This document shows, in pieces, positions 57,130 to 64,000 of a DNA stretch of 64,000 nt. The position numbers and the translations under genes were made by a program. The stretch is from Streptomyces spinoverrucosus (GTDB lineage Bacteria; Actinomycetota; Actinomycetes; Streptomycetales; Streptomycetaceae): assembly GCF_006539505.1 (NCBI RefSeq), contig NZ_BJND01000028.1, positions 62,001-126,000 on the forward strand, given 5' to 3'. Positions within the stretch are counted from its first letter, which is position 1. The number at the start of each line of letters is the position of its first letter. The notes below the pieces were generated by a model that was not told the DNA's origin, did no database searches, and saw only the letters and a program-made list of their open reading frames with translations.

Positions 57130-58410
57130 ATGCCCGACTCCACAGCGCCCACCAACGAAGAGGAACCGCAGGCCGCGAGCCCGGAGACCGCCGGCTCGGA
57201 GGCCGTGAAAGTTCCGCGGCAGAAGGGCAGCCGTACCGCGCGGCAGGCGCCCGCCGATCGGCCCGTCTACGTCATCGGCGCCGGGCCCGGTGGACTCGCG
57301 GCCGCGTATTCCCTGCGAGCCCGGGGGATTCGGGCCGTCGTGCTGGAGAAGTCCGACCGCGTCGGCGCCTCCTGGCGGGGGCACTACGACCGGCTGCATC
57401 TGCACACCACCCGGCGCCTGTCCGCCCTGCCCGGGCTGGCGATGCCGCGCCGGTTCGGCCGGTGGGTGTCCCGGGACGATGTCGTGCGGTATCTGGAGAA
57501 GTACGCCGAGCACCACGAACTGGAGATCGTCACCGGAGTCGAGGTCTCCCGCGTCGAGCGCGCGGACGACGGCACCGGCTGGCTGCTGCACGCGACCGGC
57601 GGCCGTCGGCTGACCGGTGGCGCGGTCGTCGTCGCCACCGGCTACAACCACACCCCGCGCATCCCTGACTGGCCCGGCCGGGACACGTACACCGGCGCGC
57701 TCCTGCACGCCTCCGCGTACCGCAACCCCGCGCCCTACGCCGGGCGGGACATCCTCGTCGTCGGTGTCGGCAACACCGGCGCCGAGATCGCCGTCGACCT
57801 GGTCGAGGGCGGGGCGTCGCGCGTACGGCTCTCGGTGCGCACCGCGCCGCACATCGTCCGCCGCTCCACCGCCGGCTGGGCCGCCCAGTACAGCGGCGTC
57901 CTCGTGCGCCGCCTCCCGGTCGGCCTGGTGGACCGGCTCGCCCGGCCGATGGCCAGGCTCAGCGTGCCCGACCTCACCGAGTACGGTCTGCCCCGCCCCG
58001 GCACCGGCGTGTACAGCAGGGTCAGAGAGGGCGCGGTCCCAGTCCAGGACGTCGGCCTCATCGACGCGGTCCGCAAGGGCAGGGTCGAGATCGTGGCCGC
58101 GGTGGACGGCTTCGACGGCGACAAGGTCGTCCTCGCCGACGGCGACCGCATCGGCCCGGACGCGGTGATCGCCGCCACCGGTTATGTCCGCGCGCTGGAA
58201 CCGCTGGTCGGCCATCTCGACGTCCTCGACGACCGGGGCAGGCCGGTCGTGCACGGTGCCCGCGCCCCGAAGAACGCCCCCGACCTGTACTTCACCGGCT
58301 TCACCAACCCCATCAGCGGCATGCTCCGCGAACTCGCCCTCGACGCGGAGAAGATCGCCACGGCCGTCGCCCGAAGAAGCGGCGACCGGGTGTCCCGCAT
58401 CCCCGGCTGA
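57130..58410 (+). CDS. Flavin-containing monooxygenase-like FAD/NAD(P) oxidoreductase
   Basis: The 426-residue protein has a low-complexity N-terminus of about 45 residues, then the FAD Rossmann motif VIGAGPGGLAA near residue 52, VGASWRGHYDRLHLHTTR near 80-97, VVATGYNHTPRIP near 170 and the NADPH Rossmann motif VVGVGNTGAEIAVD near 217. This is the pattern of YUCCA/FMO-type and Baeyer-Villiger-related monooxygenases. The ATG at 57130 has no strong ribosome site. It has no regulon palindrome of its own, but lies between operon 8 and operon 9 genes and may add an oxidative step to the pathway. Confidence 0.87.
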   Translation: MPDSTAPTNEEEPQAASPETAGSEAVKVPRQKGSRTARQAPADRPVYVIGAGPGGLAAAYSLRARGIRAVVLEKSDRVGASWRGHYDRLHLHTTRRLSALPGLAMPRRFGRWVSRDDVVRYLEKYAEHHELEIVTGVEVSRVERADDGTGWLLHATGGRRLTGGAVVVATGYNHTPRIPDWPGRDTYTGALLHASAYRNPAPYAGRDILVVGVGNTGAEIAVDLVEGGASRVRLSVRTAPHIVRRSTAGWAAQYSGVLVRRLPVGLVDRLARPMARLSVPDLTEYGLPRPGTGVYSRVREGAVPVQDVGLIDAVRKGRVEIVAAVDGFDGDKVVLADGDRIGPDAVIAATGYVRALEPLVGHLDVLDDRGRPVVHGARAPKNAPDLYFTGFTNPISGMLRELALDAEKIATAVARRSGDRVSRIPG

Positions 58411-58456
58411 CCGGCAGGACCCGCAACCACATCAATTCCGCCCGCACGACCATTTC

Positions 58457-58471
58457 CTGACCCTGCGTCAG
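58457..58471. promoter_or_regulatory. Regulon operator 9a (CTGACC-CTG-CGTCAG)
   Basis: One mismatch in the left arm. It lies 24 nt (start to start) from operator 9b, in the gap before the ADP-forming acyl-CoA synthetase gene. Confidence 0.65.
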
Positions 58472-58480
58472 TTCAGTAAT

Positions 58481-58495
58481 CTGACAGTGCGTCAG
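58481..58495. promoter_or_regulatory. Regulon operator 9b (CTGACA-GTG-CGTCAG)
   Basis: One mismatch in the left arm. It lies 34 nt upstream of the synthetase start at 58530. Two copies in tandem suggest cooperative binding. Confidence 0.68.
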
Positions 58496-58529
58496 TTACT
58501 CACGCCGTCACACAGAAGCGGGCGGACCG

Positions 58530-60758
58530 ATGCTTGGATCAACCCACGGCACCCTCACCACCGACGCCCGCCGGGCCCGGGTCATCGCCTGCGGCGACGG
58601 GCGGCCCGGCCCCGCCGTCCACGGCCGCGCGGCCGACGTGGACGACCTCGACGTCAGCGGCCGCCCGCTGCACGCCGACGTCCCCGACCTGGACCGCTTC
58701 TTCCGCCCCGAGTCCGTCGCCGTGATCGGCGCCTCGGACGCCGAGGGGCGTCCGAACACCGGCATCACGCGGCAGCTGATCGCATGGGCCGAGCGGGTCG
58801 GCGCACGGCTGCACCCGGTGCACCCGACCCGTCAGTCCGTCTTCGGCATACCCTGCGCTCCTTCCGTCTCCGATCTGCCCGAACAGGTCGACCTCGCCGT
58901 ACTGCTGGTCGCCGACCCCTTCCCCGTCGTCGAGGAACTCGCGGAGGCCAAGGTCAGGTTCGCGGTGGCGTTCGCCTCCGGTTTCGCTGAGACCGGCGAG
59001 GAGGGCGCCGCCGCGCAGGCCCGGCTCGCCGCCGCCGTCCGCCGCTGCGGCCTACGTCTGCTCGGTCCGAACACCAACCTCAACGCCTTCGAGGACTTCC
59101 GGCAGGACCTGGACGGACCGGCGATCGCGCTCATCACCCAGTCCGGCCACCAGGGCCGCCCCGTCTTCGCCCTCCAGGAACTCGGCATCCGCCTCTCCCA
59201 CTGGGCCCCCACCGGCAACGAGGCCGACCTGGAGACCGCCGACTTCATCTCCTACTTCGCCGAGCGCCCCGAGGTCGGCGCCATCGCCGCCTACGTCGAG
59301 GGCCTGAAGGACGGCCGTTCGTTCCTCCTCGCCGCCGACCGGGCCGCCCGGCGCAAGGTGCCGGTGGTCGCGGTCAAGGTGGGCCGTACGGAGACCGGCG
59401 CCCGCACGGCCGCCTCCCACACCGGCAAGCTGACCGGCGCGGACGCGGTGGTGGACGCGGCGATGCGGCAGTACGGCGTGATCCGGGTCGACGGCCTCGA
59501 CGAACTCCAGGACACCGCGGCCCTGTTGGCCCGCGCCCGCCCGCCGCGCGCCGACGGTGTGGTCGTCTATTCGATCTCGGGCGGCACGGGCGCGCACGTC
59601 GCCGACCTGGCGACCGCGGCGGGACTGCGGCTCCCGGTGCTGTCCGAGGCCCGGCAGGCCGAGCTGCACCAGTGGATCCCGCCGTATCTGAGCGTGGCCA
59701 ACCCCGTCGACAACGGCGGGCACCCGGTGGGCGACTGGCGCGGCCGGAAGATCATCGACGCGATCCTCGCCGACCCGGAGGTCGGGGTGCTGATCTGCCC
59801 GATCACCGGTCCGTTCCCGCCGCTCAGCGACCGGCTCGTGCGGGACCTGGTGGACGCGGCGGAGCGGACGGAGAAGCTGGTGTGCGTGGTGTGGGGTTCG
59901 CCGGTCGGCACCGAGCCGGCGTACTGGGAGGTGCTGCTCGGCTCCTCGCGCGTGGCCACCTTCCGCACGGTCGGCAACTGCCTCACCGCCGTCCGCGCCT
60001 ACCTCGCCCACCACCGCTTCGTCCGCGACTACCGCTCCCCCTTCGACGACGCCCCGCGCACGCCCTCGCCCTCCTTCCGCAAGGCGCGCGAGCTGATGCG
60101 CCCAGGAGAGCAGCTGAGCGAGCACGCGGCCAAGCAGCTGCTGCGGGCGTACGGCATCCGGGTGCCGCGCGAGCAGCTGGTGACCAGCGCGGCGGCGGCC
60201 GTGCGGGCGGCGGGGCTGGTGGGCTACCCGGTGGTGATGAAGGCGTCCGGCGCCCAGCTCGCCCACAAGACCGAGCTGGGCCTGGTGAAGATCGGCCTGA
60301 CCTCGGCCGCCCAGGTCCGCGACGCCTACCGCGAACTGACCGACATCGCCCGCTACGAGGGCGTCTCGCTGGACGGAGTCCTGGTCTGCCAGATGGTCGA
60401 GCAGGGCGTCGAGATGGTCGTCGGCATCACCCACGACGACCTCTTCGGGCCGACGGTGACGGTGGGGCTCGGCGGGGTGCTCGTCGAGGTACTGCGGGAC
60501 ACCGCTGTCTGCGTGCCGCCGTTCGGCGAGGAGCAGGCCCGGGACGCTCTCGCCGGGCTGCGCGGGCGCGCGCTGCTCGACGGCGTGCGCGGCCGCCCCC
60601 CGTCCGACCTGGACGCCCTGGTCGAGGTCGTCCTCCGCGCACAGCGCATGGCCCTGGAACTCGGCGACCAGCTCGCGGAACTGGACATCAACCCGCTGAT
60701 GGTCCTGCCCCGCGGACAGGGAGCGGTGGCGCTGGACGCGCTGGCGGTGTGCAGCTGA
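58530..60758 (+). CDS. ADP-forming acyl-CoA synthetase (acetate-CoA ligase family)
   Basis: This 742-residue protein fuses the alpha and beta parts of NDP-forming acyl-CoA synthetases, which interconvert acyl-CoA plus ADP with acid plus ATP. A CoA-binding Rossmann domain starts near residue 58 (RPESVAVIGASDAEGRPN), a succinyl-CoA-ligase-like flavodoxin domain carries AASHTGKLTGAD with the phospho-His near residue 292, and a C-terminal ATP-grasp domain holds GYPVVMKASGAQLAHKTELG near 568 and the late ELDINPLMV. An N-terminal extension of about 55 residues is unusual. It is followed by an enoyl-CoA hydratase gene. Confidence 0.9.
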   Translation: MLGSTHGTLTTDARRARVIACGDGRPGPAVHGRAADVDDLDVSGRPLHADVPDLDRFFRPESVAVIGASDAEGRPNTGITRQLIAWAERVGARLHPVHPTRQSVFGIPCAPSVSDLPEQVDLAVLLVADPFPVVEELAEAKVRFAVAFASGFAETGEEGAAAQARLAAAVRRCGLRLLGPNTNLNAFEDFRQDLDGPAIALITQSGHQGRPVFALQELGIRLSHWAPTGNEADLETADFISYFAERPEVGAIAAYVEGLKDGRSFLLAADRAARRKVPVVAVKVGRTETGARTAASHTGKLTGADAVVDAAMRQYGVIRVDGLDELQDTAALLARARPPRADGVVVYSISGGTGAHVADLATAAGLRLPVLSEARQAELHQWIPPYLSVANPVDNGGHPVGDWRGRKIIDAILADPEVGVLICPITGPFPPLSDRLVRDLVDAAERTEKLVCVVWGSPVGTEPAYWEVLLGSSRVATFRTVGNCLTAVRAYLAHHRFVRDYRSPFDDAPRTPSPSFRKARELMRPGEQLSEHAAKQLLRAYGIRVPREQLVTSAAAAVRAAGLVGYPVVMKASGAQLAHKTELGLVKIGLTSAAQVRDAYRELTDIARYEGVSLDGVLVCQMVEQGVEMVVGITHDDLFGPTVTVGLGGVLVEVLRDTAVCVPPFGEEQARDALAGLRGRALLDGVRGRPPSDLDALVEVVLRAQRMALELGDQLAELDINPLMVLPRGQGAVALDALAVCS

Positions 60759-60765
60759 GACGAAC

Positions 60766-60870
60766 ATGCGTGATGAGCCGAACATGCCTGATCCCCCCAT
60801 GCCTGATCCCCCCGTACTTACGCAGACCAGAAGAACCGGAGAATTCCGTGGAGCCGGAAAAATCCGCTGA
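60766..60870 (+). other. Short tandem-repeat frame between synthetase and hydratase genes
   Basis: A 34-codon frame reads MRDEPNMPDPPMPDPPVLTQ at its start and overlaps the hydratase start. The DNA shows repeats of ATGCCTGATCCCCCC. It may be non-coding. A leader-peptide role is possible but unsupported by a ribosome site. Confidence 0.3.
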
Positions 60871-61654
60871 GTCATTGATACGGCACACCACTGACAATCA
60901 CGTCGCGCGCATCACCCTCAACCGGCCCGAAGCTCTCAACGCCATCACCCCTGACCAGCGCGAACGCATCATCCAGCTGCTCTCCGACGCCTCCGCCGAC
61001 CCGGACGTACGCGCCGTCGTCCTCACCGGCACCGGACGGGGTTTCTGCGCGGGCGCGGACCTTCGCACAGGTGCGGCGGCCGGGGAGCGGATCGCCGGTG
61101 ACGTGGCCCGCACCCTCCGCGTGGGTGCCCAGCGGCTGATCGGTGCCGTTCTCGACTGCGAGAAGCCCGTGATCGCCGCCGTGAACGGCACGGCGGCGGG
61201 CCTCGGTGCTCATCTGGCGTTCGCCTGCGACCTCGTACTCGCCGCGGAATCGGCCAGGTTCATCGAGGTGTTCGTACGCCGGGCCCTCGTGCCGGACGGC
61301 GGCGGGGCGTATCTGCTGCCGCGCCTGATCGGACCGCAGCGGGCGAAGGAGCTGATGTTCTTCGGCGACGCCCTCAGCGCCGCCGACGCCGAACGCCTCG
61401 GTCTGGTCAACCGGGTCGTGTCGGACGGGGAGTTGGGCAAGACGGTAGGCGAGTGGGCGGCCCGTCTCGCCGCCGCCCCCACCCGCGCCCTCGCCCTCAC
61501 CAAACAACTCGTCAACGCCTCCCTCGACACCGACCGCGCCACGGCCTTCGCCGCCGAGGCCGCCGCCCAGGAGATCAACATGACGACGGAGGACGCCCGG
61601 GAGGGGCTGGCGAGCTTTGTGGAGCGCCGGAGTCCTGAGTACCGGGGGCGGTGA
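60848..61654 (+). CDS. Enoyl-CoA hydratase/isomerase family protein (second copy)
   Basis: This 268-residue crotonase-fold enzyme shows LNRPEALNAITPDQRERIIQ, GRGFCAGADLRTG (first oxyanion-hole segment, near residue 70) and AAVNGTAAGLGAHLAFACDL (second, near 115), followed by FVRRALVPDGGGAYLLPRLI; the Asp in VPDGG replaces the classical catalytic Glu, as in some isomerase/hydratase subgroups. The GTG at 60848 has CGGAGA upstream. It lies 89 nt after the synthetase gene and is likely cotranscribed from operators 9a/9b. Confidence 0.9.
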   Translation: MEPEKSAESLIRHTTDNHVARITLNRPEALNAITPDQRERIIQLLSDASADPDVRAVVLTGTGRGFCAGADLRTGAAAGERIAGDVARTLRVGAQRLIGAVLDCEKPVIAAVNGTAAGLGAHLAFACDLVLAAESARFIEVFVRRALVPDGGGAYLLPRLIGPQRAKELMFFGDALSAADAERLGLVNRVVSDGELGKTVGEWAARLAAAPTRALALTKQLVNASLDTDRATAFAAEAAAQEINMTTEDAREGLASFVERRSPEYRGR

Positions 61655-61663
61655 AGGCGGTCG

Positions 61664-62617
61664 TCAGTCCCGCTGGAGGATCCACAGGTCCGGCGCGTCC
61701 TGATCACCGAACGGCACCAACAGCTCCGGCTCCTGCTCCGTGCCACCGATCACCCAGTACGTCTGCTCCCCACACCCGTCGTCGAGCCGTACGACCACAC
61801 CGTCCCGCTCCTCGGGGCCCTCCACGCCGTCGGAGTCGTGGCGGCCCTCGGTGTCGAGGAACCATGTGCCGGTGCCGTCGCACACCACGAATGTCGGGTC
61901 GCCGAACACTTCAGGCTCGGCAGGCAGGTCGACGAACTCGGCCCGCCCGCCCGGCTCCAGCCGCAGCACCGCCCCGTCCACGCCCCGCCAGACCCCGGCC
62001 AGCTGCCCGGCGGACAGCTTCGGAGGCTCGTACTCCTCGATGAGTCCGACTGCCGTGGCCAGCGCCGCGCCTCCGAAGGCGAGCACGAACAGCCCGAAGC
62101 AGCCGAAACAGCCGCTCCCCAGCACGCCCACCGCCCCCCACCTGCGGCCGGTGACCCGGGCGCGTCGGCGGGCGTAGGCGACGGCGAGCATGGGGAGAGC
62201 GCCCAGCGCCGCGAATGCCAGGGCCGTCGCCATGAACGGCCAGTCCCACAGCATCGCGGGCAACGCCGCCCAGCCGGCGCCGAACAGCGCGGCGTACAGC
62301 AGGTGCCACGCCCAGTCCGGCCCCCGGAACCGTACGGCCGAGGGATACGCCAGCAGGGCCGCCGGGACGATCTGCCCGGCCATTTGCACCAGACCCAGCA
62401 CCAGCGACACGGACGGCGCGGCGACGAGCTGGATCAGCATGCCCAGGGACGAGTAGCCGACACCGTAGTCGTCCTTGCCGGAGTCGGTGGCGATCGTCCA
62501 CAGCAGCCAGGCCCCCGGCAACTGCGCCACACACACCACGACGGCGACCCCCCGATCGGCGCCCGTCCAGCTCAGCCAGGCACGGCGGACCGCCCGGCCG
62601 ATGTTTCCCCACCCCAT
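61664..62617 (-). CDS. Hypothetical membrane protein (317 aa)
   Basis: The protein has about five transmembrane segments in residues 25-190 and a C-terminal extracytoplasmic or cytoplasmic domain of about 125 residues (LAGVWRGVDGAVLRLEPGGR, FLDTEGRHDSD), which looks like a small beta-barrel. Three Cys residues occur in and after the last hydrophobic segment (GSGCFGCFG). I recognise no family. It is convergent with the hydratase gene (9 nt apart) and probably unrelated to the regulon. Confidence 0.72.
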   Translation of the reverse strand: MGWGNIGRAVRRAWLSWTGADRGVAVVVCVAQLPGAWLLWTIATDSGKDDYGVGYSSLGMLIQLVAAPSVSLVLGLVQMAGQIVPAALLAYPSAVRFRGPDWAWHLLYAALFGAGWAALPAMLWDWPFMATALAFAALGALPMLAVAYARRRARVTGRRWGAVGVLGSGCFGCFGLFVLAFGGAALATAVGLIEEYEPPKLSAGQLAGVWRGVDGAVLRLEPGGRAEFVDLPAEPEVFGDPTFVVCDGTGTWFLDTEGRHDSDGVEGPEERDGVVVRLDDGCGEQTYWVIGGTEQEPELLVPFGDQDAPDLWILQRD

Positions 62618-62668
62618 GAGGCGGAGCGTACGCCGGGGTCGCGCGGGGTTCGCCGCCGCCCTTCCCAT

Positions 62669-62683
62669 CTGACGATCCGTCAG
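62669..62683. promoter_or_regulatory. Regulon operator 10 (CTGACG-ATC-CGTCAG)
   Basis: A perfect 6-3-6 palindrome lies 5 nt upstream of the ATG at 62689 (17 nt from the ATG at 62701) of the flavin reductase gene. No ribosome site fits between. Confidence 0.78.
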
Positions 62684-62688
62684 CTTCA

Positions 62689-63291
62689 ATGGTCGGCGTG
62701 ATGGGACAAGCAGGGACGGCCGAAGCCGCCGTCCGCTACCTCAGGGCGACCGGGACCCACGGCCCCGTGGAGGCCCTGCCGCGCCCGGTGCTGCGATGCG
62801 TCCGCGAGGACGAGCGGGCGCCCGTGGACCAGCAGGAGTTCCGCCGCGTCCTGGGCAACTTCGCCACCGGCGTCACGGTCATCACCGCACCCGCCGCCGA
62901 CGGCCCCGCCGGTTTCGCCTGCCAGTCCTTCTCCTCCCTCTCCCTCGACCCACCCCTCGTCGCCTTCATGGTCGGCCGTACGTCGACGACCTGGCCGCGC
63001 ATCGCCCGCGCCGGGGTCTTCTGCGTGAACGTCCTGAGCGCCGGACAGGGCGAGCTGTGCCGGGGCTTCGCGGTGAGCGGCGGAGACAAGTTCGCGGGGG
63101 TCGCGTACGACACCGCGCCCGTCTCCGGCTCACCCCGCCTCGCAGGCACCCTCGCGTGGGTCGACTGCACGATCCACGCGGTGCACACGGGCGGGGATCA
63201 CCTCATCGTGGTGGGGCGGGTGGCGAAGCTGGGCATGGGCGACAACGAGGACGGGGCGCCTCTGCTGTTCCACAAGGGGCGATTCATCTGA
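62689..63291 (+). CDS. Flavin reductase-like protein (HsaB-type monooxygenase component)
   Basis: The 200-residue protein has the flavin-reductase fold: FRRVLGNFATGVTVITA near residue 47, GFACQSFSSLSLDPPLVAFM near 71 and CVNVLSAGQGELCRGFA near 108. Such proteins supply reduced FMN/FAD to two-component monooxygenases; HsaB in steroid degradation is an example. An N-terminal extension of about 40 residues precedes the fold. The start may be 62689 or 62701; neither has a ribosome site, suggesting a leaderless mRNA. No partner oxygenase is adjacent, but LLM and FMO genes in the window are candidates. Confidence 0.88.
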   Translation: MVGVMGQAGTAEAAVRYLRATGTHGPVEALPRPVLRCVREDERAPVDQQEFRRVLGNFATGVTVITAPAADGPAGFACQSFSSLSLDPPLVAFMVGRTSTTWPRIARAGVFCVNVLSAGQGELCRGFAVSGGDKFAGVAYDTAPVSGSPRLAGTLAWVDCTIHAVHTGGDHLIVVGRVAKLGMGDNEDGAPLLFHKGRFI

Positions 63292-63315
63292 CCTCTGAGG
63301 CCGCACTGGCCCGAA

Positions 63316-64000
63316 CTACGGGATGGCCAGCTCGGCCCAGATGGTCTTCCCGGACGAGGTGTAGCGCGTACCCCAGCGCTGGGACATCTGGGCGACGAGG
63401 AACAGGCCGCGGCCTCCCTCGTCGTCTCGACGCGCTCGCCGCAGGTGAGGTGCGGTGTGCGCATGGTCGGAGACCTCGCACAGCAGGGAGCGGTCCCTGA
63501 TCAGCCTCAGCATGACCGGCCCGTTGGCGTACCGGATGCTGTTGGTGACCAGCTCGCTCACCACGAGTGCGGCGGTGAAGGACAGTTCGGGCAGGCCCCA
63601 GGTCTCCAACTGGCGCTCCGCGACCGCGCGGGCGTGCGCCACCATGGCCGGGTCGGACGGCAGCTCCAGGTCCGCCACATGGTCGGCGTCGAGCCGCCGG
63701 GTACGGACGAGCAGCAACGTGGCATCGTCCGCCTGCGGGCCGGGCGGCAGGGCCGACAGCGCCCGGTCGCACAGCTCCTCCAGCGGGCTTCGTTGCCAGG
63801 TGAGCACATGGGCGAGGCGGTCGATTCCGGTGTCGATGTCGGTGCGCCGGTCCTCCACGACGCCGTCGGTGAAGAACGCCACGATGCTGCCGTTGGACAA
63901 GCTCAGCTCGACGTTCTCGTACGGCAGGGTGGCCAGCCCCAGGGGCGGTCCCGGCGCCAGCGCGGACAAGGCCACCGCGCCGCTCGCATCGGCCACGAGC
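63316..64000 (-). CDS. Partial SpoIIE-type phosphatase with C-terminal HATPase domain
   Basis: The frame is open to the right edge, so the N-terminus is missing. The visible 227 residues contain the end of a PP2C-like SpoIIE domain (GSIVAFFTDGVVEDRRTDID and QADDATLLLVRTRR with its metal-binding DD pair) followed by a RsbW-like HATPase domain (ALVVSELVTNSIRYANGP, the N box; GRGLFLVAQM, the G2 box). This fusion type is common in Streptomyces partner-switching systems that control sigma factors. Sensor domains such as PAS/GAF may lie upstream outside the window. Confidence 0.88.
   Translation of the reverse strand, partial: LVADASGAVALSALAPGPPLGLATLPYENVELSLSNGSIVAFFTDGVVEDRRTDIDTGIDRLAHVLTWQRSPLEELCDRALSALPPGPQADDATLLLVRTRRLDADHVADLELPSDPAMVAHARAVAERQLETWGLPELSFTAALVVSELVTNSIRYANGPVMLRLIRDRSLLCEVSDHAHTAPHLRRARRDDEGGRGLFLVAQMSQRWGTRYTSSGKTIWAELAIP

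Noticed and set aside
59052..60875. Minus-strand open frame opposite the ADP-forming synthetase gene
   Set aside because: The plus-strand gene has clear CoA-binding and ATP-grasp motifs; the antisense translation has none.
40742..63291. Calling the catabolic region a cholesterol degradation cluster
   Set aside because: Only side-chain and CoA-type functions are visible; ring-degrading enzymes, mce transporters and KstR-type operators are not seen.

Overview
The window is high-GC actinobacterial DNA, almost certainly Streptomyces. Third codon positions are nearly all G or C. The gene set is typical of the genus: an FbiC-type FO synthase with several F420/flavin enzymes, DUF5753/DUF397 and HATPase cassettes, a SARP-NB-ARC-TPR regulator, a Ser/Thr kinase fused to a PQQ-like propeller, Tat substrates, and many ATGA/GTGA start-stop overlaps. 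I see no rRNA, tRNA or CRISPR array.

Layout. 0-3 kb: a partial small protein divergent from an SDR, then a sodium/solute symporter. 3-5.8 kb: an overlapping operon of ADP-ribosylglycohydrolase, ECF sigma factor and CU044_5270-type membrane protein. 6-16 kb: fbiC, an F420-type LLM oxidoreductase, a Tat-exported PHP metallohydrolase, a toxin-antitoxin-like pair, a HATPase/XRE/DUF397 cassette, an EEP hydrolase and a deazaflavin nitroreductase-like protein. 16-25 kb: a lipoprotein esterase, then a catabolic block on the minus strand (aldehyde dehydrogenase, D-aminoacylase-like hydrolase, two LLM oxidoreductases, SDR, amidohydrolase-2). 25-34 kb: a less orderly region with an O-antigen-ligase-like protein, a secreted phospholipase A2, decayed genes, a large secreted DNRLRE protein with a toxin-like C-terminus coupled to a small membrane protein (candidate immunity protein), and an IS5-type transposase remnant. 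34-40.6 kb: a DIHAT-repeat peptide, the SARP-NB-ARC-TPR regulator, a decayed CYTH gene, and an XRE regulator next to a four-gene DUF6415 cassette with paired operators. 40.7-63.3 kb: CoA-thioester catabolism (acyl-CoA ligase, two thiolase-fold lipid-transfer proteins, two DUF35 proteins, two enoyl-CoA hydratases, an acyl-CoA dehydrogenase, a DoxX protein, an ADP-forming acyl-CoA synthetase, a flavin reductase), interrupted by housekeeping genes. The right edge holds a truncated SpoIIE/HATPase protein.

The main finding is a 15-bp palindrome, CTGACG-N3-CGTCAG, found close upstream of start codons at eight loci spread over 62 kb. It sits almost only in front of the CoA-thioester and related oxidoreductase genes. 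This suggests one dispersed regulon, probably under a TetR-type repressor; the TetR gene at 48.3 kb is the only one in the window. The gene content resembles actinobacterial steroid/isoprenoid side-chain degradation (Ltp2-ChsH2-like retro-aldolase pairs, FadD3-like ligase, HsaB-like reductase), but no ring-degradation genes are visible, so the substrate is unknown.
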